DNA of 64,000 nt from Cavenderia fasciculata. Taxonomy: Eukaryota > Evosea > Eumycetozoa > Acytosteliales > Cavenderiaceae. Positions 1 through 9,309 of this stretch are shown here, piece by piece. How positions within the stretch are numbered: the first letter of the stretch is position 1; every line of letters starts with the position of its first letter. Position numbers and translations under genes: made by a program. The stretch is from the NCBI RefSeq assembly GCF_000203815.1, contig NW_004457624.1, forward strand, positions 372,001 through 436,000. Direction: 5' to 3'. The notes under the pieces are model-generated. The model searched no databases. It was not told the origin of the DNA and saw only the letters and a program-made list of their open reading frames with translations.

Positions 1-1032
1 TTTTGTTTCCAACTCCAGTTGTCTTGTAATACTCTTGTCGAATCTTATCAATATTCATTTCAACATATTTTCCAAATTCTTTTTGTGCATTGATATCTAC
101 ATTTTCAAAACTATTTTTAATATCTTCTAAACTTTTATTTCCAAATAAACTAACATATAATAACAAATAATAACAAATAATAACAAATAGAATTAAATGT
201 TAATATATAGTTGAGAAATAAATATTTATATTTTTTAAAAAGACATACCAAGTATTAATTAATTGTTTATAGGTATCTGGGATACCGAGACTGGCCAAGG
301 TATCTGGAGATGCAATCTCTTTTCTAATTAGATTAATATTTGCAATTGCCAATAATATAATTCCAAGACTATAAGAATCTAATTGTTTCTCATCAACTAG
401 AGAAACTGCTGATTTATCACGTTCCTAAGAAAATAAATACAAATAATAAGTATATATTTTTCTTTTTTTCTTTTTTTTTTCTTTATATTTACCATGGAGA
501 CACTTGCACCACCAGTACTACTACCTTCTCTTTTATTTAAACAACTATTAAATATAGATAATTTAGAGTTATAGTCATTGTCAATGAGAATATTTGCCAA
601 CTTGACACCACAATAATTGACACCTTTTTGATGTAGAAAGAGCATCGCTTCAATAGTGCCTCGAATAATATTAAATATATTCTTCCAAGTTAATGCACTT
701 TTTTTGTGTGTTGTTAGGTATTCGAGGAGAGACCCTTTCTCGATATAGTCCATCAAGATGATTTGTTCTTCTTCTTGGTCCTTGTTGAGTGACACTTGTT
801 TGAATGCAATGAATTTGACCAAGTTGGGGTGTGGTTCCTTTGATTCTTCATTGTTGTATATCTTTCTCCATTTTGCATTGTCACCGTTGAATCCCATCAA
901 AGATCCCTTGATGTAATGTTTCATTGCTATATTGTTAAAGTTGGCATCTTGTACTAGAAACACTTCACTTTGTGTACTTCTTCCTATAATCTTCTTATTC
1001 TTATAATCTATTGATTCTATATTATACATCAT
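1..1032 (-). CDS. Pseudokinase of the kinase-NTPase family, 3' part outside window
   Basis: Three exons are visible: 1032-493, 424-249 and 149 to the left edge, with GT-AG introns of 68 and 99 bases that keep the frame. The product starts with a kinase fold: a weak glycine loop (IGRSTQSEV), a beta3 lysine (IAMKHY), and a helix F region (DSYSLGIILL) in exon 2. Catalytic residues are missing. The HRD loop reads YCGVKLANIL, so the catalytic Asp is Gly, and the DFG position reads IFN. This is therefore a predicted pseudokinase, acting as a scaffold or sensor rather than an enzyme. The intron before helix F (phase 0) and the one splitting a TG|T Cys codon match the kinase-NTPase gene at 32889-37114, so I infer the same family. 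Any P-loop ATPase part would lie left of base 1. It is divergent from the next gene, with about 200 bases between them. Confidence 0.8.
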
Positions 1033-1229
1033 TTCATTCTTTATTAATTATATCTATTCTATCTGTATCTCTGTTTAAATATCTAACAGTGTGATTGGCC
1101 TCACCCCTCTGTTGGCCCTACTTTTTAAAAATCTTTTTCTTTTCTTTTGTTTTTTAATTGTTGTCTCTTCAACCATTGATCATCATAATTAATATAGTTG
1201 AAAAGAAAGATATATAGAAAGATAGATAG
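1033..1229. promoter_or_regulatory. Shared promoter region of two divergent kinase-family genes
   Basis: These 197 bases separate the start codon of the minus-strand pseudokinase from the first plausible start codon of the plus-strand kinase-NTPase gene. The stretch is AT-rich with T runs and a short GC-richer patch near 1090-1120. A bidirectional promoter is inferred from the head-to-head arrangement; no specific factor site is recognised. Confidence 0.45.
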
Positions 1230-3184
1230 ATGGATGTTCAACTTGATGTAGTATCTCAACTACCAGCCTCATCGGCTTGTGCAATGCCACCTCTTCAAAT
1301 ACCCACCACAGCCACCATAATATTAACAATCATCATCATGATGGTGGTGCATCTTCATCTTCAACTGTCACCACCCCAAAAGATATCCCTCATCCTCCTC
1401 CATCTCCAACAATCAATAACATCAACAACAATAATAATGAAAATATAATATTATATGAAACAAAAAATGTAGTGATTACAAAAGAAGATAATATGGTTAT
1501 AAAAAAAGCAACTCTTCAAAACCAAGATAAAGACAAATATATCAAAAGAGAATTGGAATTCTACAAGTTGATAGAAAACAAATCATTCTTTTTGTTGAGA
1601 TGTTTAAACATTCAAAACAAAGAGGATAATATTATTCGACTACCATACATGCAACTGGACACACTCGACGATGTCTTGACTAAAAACAAATACCTCTATG
1701 TCGATACTATTATCAATATGGTTCGTAATATCATTGGTGGAATAAAGGAGTTGCATCAATTAAAAATATCGCACTGTGATCTAAAACCAAGAAACATATT
1801 TGTTGATGATCAGTATAATATAAAGATAGGTGATTTTGACTCTGCTAGGTGTGAAGAAAAAATCAAAGAATCCCCTTTAAAAGATTATACATTGGGATAT
1901 TATCCAATAGATGATACTCATATCAAGGTAAATAGAATAGAATAATGGATTATTATTATTATTATTAGTATTGATTATTGATTATTTATTTTGTTTTATT
2001 TGTAGAATTCAAAAACTATGTATTTTGATAGAGACATTTATGCATTTGGAGCTATTATATATTATATTTTTAATAGAACTACGATGGCTGGAAAAGATAT
2101 AGTTAGATACATACCTTCATCATGGCCATCGAAATATAAAAACTTGTTGCGAAAATGTTTGACACCGCCGTATCCAACAATCGCAGAGGTATCGGCACTT
2201 TGGGAGGATATACCCTATTCTGACCATTGGGAAATGTATTATACCTCTGGAAAATATAATACAATGCTTTTCAACAAGGCAAAGAACCTTAGAAACCTCC
2301 CCATCAAGCAATACAAGTTCCCTAGTCTTGGAGCCAACATTATCAAGATGATAGAAACAGCATTCAACAAAAACCAACTAGTCAAGTTAATTGGTATCCC
2401 AGGCACGGGTAAAACAATCATAGCCTACATGTACAGCCTCACAGTCGATAACTTTCACAACCGAACACCGATATGGGTGAACAGTAAGAAAAATCTAGAC
2501 GATAAACTCAAGGATATCGCAAATCAAGGTAAATCATGTAGCTTTCTTATCGTCTGGGACGATTTTGAAGGCAAAAAATCAGAAGGTGACATTAAATTTG
2601 ATATGCCAGACAAGACTATTGATGTGAAGTTTTTGATCACATCAAAAATCAATGTCGATTCTTTTGGCGAACATGTACATTTCCCTGGAGACAGCGATCA
2701 TATAGATTTGAATCAAAACCAAACATTTGATTCGAAAAAGTTATTGGAAGAAATTGTTGACAATCTAAAGGCTAAAGAGACGCCCAAAACCAAGGTTGGA
2801 GAACCCCTCGTCGATGCAGAAGAAAGAGAGATGGCTTTGAAGGAAATTGAAAAGTCTATTCAAGAAATCCCAAAGTTTCCTTCACTTTTGGATCATCTCA
2901 CTGGGTCACAAGTTAATAGTTCCGAATGGATTCAAGAAACAATAGAGTATTTCAAAAAACATTTTCCAAGTGTTGAAATGGATATGATCAGATGTATCAA
3001 ATCGAATCCAAGGATAGACACTGAAACAAAAACAGATTCTGAAAGAAAAACAATCTCCAAACTAATGAAAAAAATGCTCATCACTATAGATGAACTAGAT
3101 GGTGATTTCTTTGTATTTAAACTACATCATATACTTGAACAATATTTTACAATGGAAGAAAAATCACTTCCAAATAAACCATAA
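1230..3184 (+). CDS. Kinase-like plus STAND-type P-loop NTPase protein
   Basis: The clear coding parts are 1247-1927 and 2006-3184, joined by a 78-base GT-AG intron in phase 0. The kinase half lacks a glycine-rich loop, has a beta3-like MVIKKA, a catalytic loop HCDLKPRN (Asp kept), DFD in place of DFG, and helix F DRDIYAFGAI. It is followed by an ATPase: Walker A GIPGTGKT (2393-2416), a PIWVN strand, Walker B FLIVWDDF and FLITSK. These resemble the NB-ARC order Walker A, Walker B, RNBS-B. The C-terminus is a charged helical tail without clear repeats. The 5' end is unresolved. The only good ATG (1230) is in a different frame from the kinase, and the kinase frame has a stop at 1244 and no ATG before about 1491. 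A missed exon, a frameshift in the Asn/His-rich leader or a sequence error are all possible. Confidence 0.75.
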
Positions 3185-3212
3185 ATAAAACTAAAGTAAA
3201 AATTGTTGTATT

Positions 3213-5717
3213 TTACATTGTTTTATCTTTTGTAATTTCATACCATTTTCTTTTTTTAGGTTGGTCTTGATTTTCTTCTTCTTCTTCTTCTTCTTCTTCT
3301 TCCTGAATATGTTGTTGTTGTTGTTGTTGGTGTTCGTATTCTAGTTGTTGGTGATTATAGACATCATTTTCAGATTTAGAAATAAAATCGATTAATTTAT
3401 GTCTTTTGTAAAACTCTGCAGACTTTAAAATCAATTCACGGTCAATGTTCCACCAAGAATCCATTCTGTAGGGTAACATTAATTGAAATATTTCAATTGA
3501 ACCTTTTCGACCAATCATTTCAATGTCCTCGTGGTCGCATACCACTGCATTAAATTGAAATTGGCTACACAGGTAATTGAGTCTTTTCCAACTATTTGAA
3601 ATCGTTGAACACATGTGAAAAGTTCCACCACTGTTTTGCAAGAAATAATCGATTATATCTTGATTATGATTCTCGACTGCATAGGCGGCCAAATGAGTTA
3701 GGAGGATGGGAGGGTTGGCTCGATCAGGAATTTCTCCACACAAATCTATAATTTCCAATAGATTACGCGTTACCAAGTGACTTGGAATATAACCCTCAAA
3801 CAAAATATGTAATCTTGAAACGGGAGTTCTAATCAACCTTCCTTCACTACCACCACTTCTTTCATTTCTTCCTTGTATTTGATGTTTAAAATAATCCATT
3901 GTAAACTTTTCCAAATATTCCAGTGTTAAATTTGGATTATTAATAATTCTTTCTAATATTTTTGTTGGTATTTCAAAATATGTTTCAATATTATTATTAT
4001 TATTTTGATTATTATTATTATTATAGTTGTAGTTGATATATAAATGACCAGTATTTGAACTAACCAATTTTGAAATATTATCTAATAAAACGTAAAGAGT
4101 TGCAGTGAGTGATGAGCCAATATCACCATCATACAAAAAGATGGTTTGGTTGCTCCTAGTGCCAACAATATCGAGTAGGAATTGTTGTACCAAATAACCA
4201 ACGATCTTTGTTCCATCGACACCATCACCATCACTTCTTTGAGAAGCAACACGTATAGTGTCAAACAGAACCGACTTTTTAAATTGTTTGGTTTGGAAAT
4301 ACTCTGGGTCAATTCCAAAGATTAATCGTCGGAATTGTTCAAATGTCAAATACCTAGCCAAACATTTTAAAAGTGTATAATCAACTCCTTCCTCACCAAA
4401 TATATGTTCTATAAAATGATCAATAATATCATTTGATGTTGAAAAACTTGAAGGGGATGATGGTTTAATCTTATAGTTGACAGTATTATTATTATTATTA
4501 TTATTACTATAATTTAATGATTCCAAAGGATACAATAATTCATAAATTAATTTAAATCCAACTATAATTGTATCTTGTGCCATCTTTTTTGTTATTATTA
4601 AATGATTTGATATTAACATATCAATTATTTCTAAATTATTATTATTTTGATTATTATTATTATTATGTTGATTTAAATAATTTTGATAAATTAATTTTAA
4701 TTTTAAATAATCATAACTATTATTATTATTCTTTATATTATTTTGATTGTTATTAAAAGTATTTGGTTGATTTTGTTGTTGATTTTCTAAATTATGTAAA
4801 TCAAATCTTGATCTTTGAATTTCCAATAAACAATCAACCAATTTTAATCGTTGACTACCACCATGACGAATAGTCTCTGCTACAACTTGAGGATTGATCC
4901 AAGTTAGTTTTAGATTTCTGATTGCATCACAATCACCAATACAAAATAATCCAGACTCTAATTCATTTGAAATATTTGTTGTTGTTGTTGAAACTCCTTG
5001 ATTCAAGAATAGTGACTTGATACTATTGTCATGTTGAACTACCCAATCTCTAATAGTTCTATTACCCAAATGTGTCATTGAATGTTGAAGTATTTGTAGT
5101 GAATAATTATTATTATTATTATTCTTATCACTATTATTATTATTATTGGTATCATCATAAATTGAATAATTCATATGATACAAGAACTCCAAGATATTTA
5201 AATGACCACCTTTAATAGCACCCAAATAAGCTCCATTGGTTGATAATTTGATTGGGTGTGTTTGATTGAGTAATATTTTACAGATGTCTAGGTTACCAGC
5301 TTGACATGCAGTTTTGATTAGTTTAGGTGATGTAAAGTAATTTTGAAATGTAGTATAGATTGTGTTGAATGATTGACTATCTATAACCTTTCTACAAATG
5401 ATCTTTGTAACCTTGTCTATACTGTATTGATCACTTTGACCATGTTCAACGATTGATTTGTACTCTTTGAATATGAGATCATCCTTTTTACCCAATTTGA
5501 TCTTGTCTACCAACACTCCTATATGACCATGTGTGACTAGATCATATACACAATTCCATTCATCGTATTTGATTAAATGTGTACTACTACTATTATATTT
5601 ATACTCTATATCATTAATCAATGATATAAGACTAAATATACACCTTAATAAATATTTATTTTTAAATACATTATTAATTATTAAACTCTTATTAACATTA
5701 TTATTACTATTATTCAT
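3213..5717 (-). CDS. Ankyrin-type repeat protein with Asn-rich linkers
   Basis: A single uninterrupted frame of 834 codons. The N-terminal third has ankyrin-like helix pairs, for example around residues 130-185 (KTACQAGNLDICKILL and GAIKGGHLNILEFLY). The rest is diverged helical sequence broken by Asn runs encoded by AAT/AAC. The C-terminus has a Gln run, a Glu run and then KKRKW, a possible nuclear localisation signal. It resembles the large dictyostelid families of diverged ankyrin proteins, whose members are mostly of unknown function; binding of other proteins is the usual inference. Its 3' end lies only 28 bases from the 3' end of the convergent kinase-NTPase gene. I assign no specific role. 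Confidence 0.8.
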   Translation of the reverse strand: MNNSNNNVNKSLIINNVFKNKYLLRCIFSLISLINDIEYKYNSSSTHLIKYDEWNCVYDLVTHGHIGVLVDKIKLGKKDDLIFKEYKSIVEHGQSDQYSIDKVTKIICRKVIDSQSFNTIYTTFQNYFTSPKLIKTACQAGNLDICKILLNQTHPIKLSTNGAYLGAIKGGHLNILEFLYHMNYSIYDDTNNNNNSDKNNNNNNYSLQILQHSMTHLGNRTIRDWVVQHDNSIKSLFLNQGVSTTTTNISNELESGLFCIGDCDAIRNLKLTWINPQVVAETIRHGGSQRLKLVDCLLEIQRSRFDLHNLENQQQNQPNTFNNNQNNIKNNNNSYDYLKLKLIYQNYLNQHNNNNNQNNNNLEIIDMLISNHLIITKKMAQDTIIVGFKLIYELLYPLESLNYSNNNNNNNTVNYKIKPSSPSSFSTSNDIIDHFIEHIFGEEGVDYTLLKCLARYLTFEQFRRLIFGIDPEYFQTKQFKKSVLFDTIRVASQRSDGDGVDGTKIVGYLVQQFLLDIVGTRSNQTIFLYDGDIGSSLTATLYVLLDNISKLVSSNTGHLYINYNYNNNNNQNNNNNIETYFEIPTKILERIINNPNLTLEYLEKFTMDYFKHQIQGRNERSGGSEGRLIRTPVSRLHILFEGYIPSHLVTRNLLEIIDLCGEIPDRANPPILLTHLAAYAVENHNQDIIDYFLQNSGGTFHMCSTISNSWKRLNYLCSQFQFNAVVCDHEDIEMIGRKGSIEIFQLMLPYRMDSWWNIDRELILKSAEFYKRHKLIDFISKSENDVYNHQQLEYEHQQQQQQHIQEEEEEEEEEENQDQPKKRKWYEITKDKTM

Positions 5718-6318
5718 TATATTACTATTCTATATTCTATATGTATATTAAACACATTGAATAGATATGTACATATAGAATATAGATAACATCTATACTA
5801 TTGAATACAGTACAGATAAAAGATATAAAAAATTTTATTCCTTTTGATTTTTTTTTGAATATATTTTTTAATCATTGACAAGAAAACATTCTGTAATCAC
5901 AGTTAGTGTCATTTCGATAGATATCTTTTAACATCTCTGGATCTGATGTTTAGTTTCTAAAGTTGGGTATATGTTGGTTGATTTGTGAGTAGAGGGAAGG
6001 GATTTAAAAGATTTGGCAACGAGTTCAGTTTGTGTCTGGTATCTGTGTGAGGATGATGGATATTACTTTTTTTTTTTAGATTCATACATTAAAGAGTAGA
6101 AGACAATAAAAGTAAGATCTTTCCTTTGCCAAAGTTATGATTCGAATCCAATCTTCACCAAATCTATCAAGTCGTACAGGAATGTACCGACAAGGATTTC
6201 CTAAACTCTTGTTGTATGTTTAATTCAAAAACATCATTGAATATTTCAATCAAATTAAACTTTAAAGATATTGTTATGATTATATTTTTTATTTTTATGG
6301 TTCACACATTTTGGAAGG
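5718..6318. other. Spacer between ankyrin gene and metalloprotease gene
   Basis: AT-rich spacer holding the upstream region of the ankyrin gene (5718 to about 5880) and the 3' flank of the protease gene. No RNA gene or repeat family is recognised. A short protein-like open stretch on the minus strand (6082-6219) is listed separately. Confidence 0.5.
6082..6219 (-). pseudogene. Possible gene relic, 45 codons, no start codon
   Basis: Reading the minus strand gives an open stretch with balanced, protein-like composition (RYIPVRLDRFGEDWIRII in the middle), ending at a TGA and preceded by a stop. Such composition is unlike the low-complexity sequence usual in these spacers. It has no ATG and no convincing splice acceptor, so a relic of a decayed gene is more likely than a live exon. 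Family unknown. Confidence 0.3.
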
Positions 6319-8293
6319 TTAATTGAATTTAGATAAAAGAACTGGTGCATTTGATGATATACCAGCGTATCCTAATGGAGTCCAAAGCAACTCAGTGCTT
6401 TTAATTGGGTTGATTGCACGAACATTGACGAAAAAGGTAAAGAAGGCTTTTGAGCTGGATGGGTTGGTTGAATCAACATTTGGAGCCCCACTCGGTTTGG
6501 CAAATACACGTACACCAGAATTTTGGAGAATATATTGTTGTGATCCATCGGAAAAGGTTACACGAATGGTAAAGTCGCATCCACTATTCATACAAAACCA
6601 TCTGAGTGGGCCATTTAATCTCACGTCTGAAATATGTTGTTGGTTGGTTGGATCAATCGTTCGAATAATATTTCCAGTGTACGAGAGATATGGGTAGATT
6701 TGAGAAACCTCACTAACATTGGCATGGCTGTAGGTCATCACGATCGTGTGTACTGGTATGTTTCTTTCGATTGGTGAGCCATTGTCAAGATTGTATATGC
6801 CATAGCTATCATTGAACAATTTGAATGGGTAGAGTTTCTTATCGATTCCATCCCATTGTTGGTAGGAGTTGTCAGATTCTCTGTAGATGAGAGCACCCCC
6901 TTTTCTTTCGTGTTGGCCGTTGCTCATGATTGTGGTTGAGCCTTCAAAGTACGACTGCATGGTGGACATCTCAAAGTCTGTAAACATAGTGTACAAGTAG
7001 GTGCTTGGTTGGTCACCAGCACCACTTTGCATAACACTTTGTTTCATACAATGACCTTGGCTGTCTTTAATGTGGCCTCTTTTGCATGCAACGTTGCTTG
7101 GTGGTAGCCATGGTGGAAGCAATTCCATGTGGTTGATATCAAATCCCCACTGTGATCCTAGCAAAGATCCTTGCTGGTATGGGAATTTACCTGCGTCATA
7201 AGCTTCTCCTGCCTACATTAGAGAGAAAAAATAAATAATTAGGGAATATATTAAAATTAATATTGTCTCAACGACGACATACATGAGGAAGACCAAAGGC
7301 ATGACCTTGTTCATGGATGAAAATACCAGAGTATCGGTGATCGCCAGAGCCAGACATACCTCCTCCTAGTCCTCCAGCAGTGTTTGCGAATATACCACGA
7401 TTGTTGAATGCAATTATGGGCGTGTAGAGTTGTATCTTTTCAGCAATCCCACCATTGACGGCTCTGAGGCCACCTAGGAACGTGAGAATGGCAGACATGA
7501 CATCATAACCATCCTTCATCTCGTTGGTGTTGGTCACACGAAAGGGTGGGCCGGCTCGTGGACCAATGATCATGTATGGCCATTGAACCGAACCAACTGC
7601 ATGTGTCTTGGCTGAGAGCTTTGAGATGGGCCATTTTTGTTCAAGTTCTGCTACAGCATTGGCGGGGACCGTACCAACGCCTGGGAAGTTGGTGTTGCTT
7701 GGGGTGGCACCAAAGAGAAAGAATGGAACAATCTCGATTGGCATGTTGACCGTCTCGCCCACTATCACGTTTACATCTTGGCTCTTGATGCTGTAGTCAG
7801 TATCATTTGGGTAAGCCGATACAATGAGACCTGGCTGGATCCATTCCGCAAAGACAATGGCACTGTAATGGGTGGTTGAGAAAGGTGCTCCGTTGGCCTC
7901 TGTCTTTGGTAGCTGAGATGGATCTTTTAAAGGAATCCCAAATACGCGACGTCCATTTAGATCTTCGGGGTCGTCAGAAGGTATACTAAGGACAACAATT
8001 GGATTGGATAACTTGACATTGCTACCAAACTCAACAAGAACCAATGTGTCTCTGCCACCTACAAGATGATAGGTATAGTTTTTGCCGCCAACCGTCCATT
8101 TTAATCCTTCCGCCGGAATTAAATGAGTTTGGCCAAACAGCACATTTATATTGACCGTATCATCATTGGTCAACACCTCTGCTGCTACCGATGATCCAAT
8201 GACAATCAACAATAATATAAATGAAATTAAATTATTGATCAGTTTATATCTTTTCATATGTGTTGTTGGTTGATTGATTAAATTATTGGTCAA
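6319..8293 (-). CDS. Dictomallein-like secreted metalloprotease (M66)
   Basis: Two exons, 8293-7283 and 7212-6319, joined in phase 0 by a 70-base intron, give about 634 residues. The N-terminus has a hydrophobic signal peptide (ISFILLLIVIGSSVAAEV); a second Met at 8257 could be the true start. Residues 327-337 read HEQGHAFGLPH, the full HExxHxxGxxH zinc site of metzincin-type proteases, with the intron directly after the last His. Length, signal and motif context fit peptidase family M66 (StcE/TagA and the dictomalleins of Burkholderia and Dictyostelium). The second exon carries a beta-rich C-terminal part with several Cys. The predicted role is secreted proteolysis, possibly of glycoproteins as for StcE; the substrate is unknown here. 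Confidence 0.85.
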
Positions 8294-9309
8294 TTATTTG
8301 TTTGTTTTTTAGTTTGTTAGTTTATTTGTTTGTTGAAGAAGAAGAAGAAGATAATGATGATTAGGATATATATTTTCAATCAAAAATAATAATATAATAT
8401 AATATAATAATTGATTAATTGATTGTAGAATTATTAATATAATAATAATAATTGTACCATTTACATGTAAATTCATACCTCTATTTATGTTGAGTGTAGT
8501 GCGGTTACTATGAGTAACTATGTTTATTCCATTCGTTGTTGTTATAAACATCTATCTGATCTGAAACATTGATTGTTGTTTATGAAGACGCAACAATGAC
8601 TGAGATCATTAACATTCAAATGTACAGATTAAGATGCGATGGTGTAAGCAATTGAGTGTTTCCCACACAAAAAAGGAGGCACCTCCTACTTTCAGAAGAT
8701 GTTAATGAGACACACAAATGGGGTTCATTATTCACATAAAGTGATAATATGTATAATTAATTCACGTTAAATGATACATATGTATTCTCTCGATGAAACC
8801 CCAATGTCACGAGAATTCACAACCTCTTTTCGATATTGAAGAAATAGAACCATCCATTCAAGCACATGTTGGCCTGAATGAGATGATCCAAACCCTACAA
8901 TAATAGGCAATCTACCATATTTTTCCGAAGTGCTAGTACAACCGCAACAATGGGATGAAGAATTTATTAATCCACCTCTCCCTTTCGAGATAGATGATAT
9001 CTACCATATTAACCAATATTCAAAGAAGTTGATTTACCAATGGATTAAAAAAAAAATGGCACACCCATATTAATTTGATAGGTTTTGGAGCTTTAAGTAC
9101 TACATCAATGAAGGTTCCAAAAACCTATCAATCAATTCACAGATACCAATTGCAAAGCAAAAGATGATAATGATGATCCTCCTACCTTATTGTTACAATA
9201 ATGAATCATAATTATGAAGTGTCAAAACTAAAATGACTTTTGAAAAGTACAATCATTCACCAAGTAATTTTAGAAAAATTGATATTTATTTATTTACTTT
9301 TATTCACTT
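8294..9309. other. Spacer of about 1 kb between protease and TPR-SET genes
   Basis: It contains the protease promoter (AT-rich, with a GAA-type repeat near 8335-8350) and, further right, a degenerate protein-like stretch (8832-9073, listed separately). No tRNA, snRNA or transposon end is recognised. Confidence 0.4.
8832..9073 (+). pseudogene. Possible decayed gene fragment
   Basis: Two overlapping open stretches in different frames (8832-8903 and 8882-9073) have protein-like composition. The first includes DIEEIEPSIQAHVGLNEM, the second includes WDEEFINPPLPFEIDDIYH. Together they look like a former coding region with one frame change and no start codon. The family is not recognised. Since the match is compositional only, this is a weak call. 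Confidence 0.3.

Noticed and set aside
6130-6160. TTCGAAT sequence resembling a tRNA T-loop
   Set aside because: No A box, acceptor stem or anticodon arm at the right distance on either strand.
6323-6697. Plus-strand open frame opposite the metalloprotease 3' exon
   Set aside because: Antisense of a well-supported exon, with no recognisable motif.
8309-8551. 80-codon minus-strand frame upstream of the metalloprotease
   Set aside because: Low-complexity Ile/Asn/Leu sequence without family features; more likely promoter and leader.
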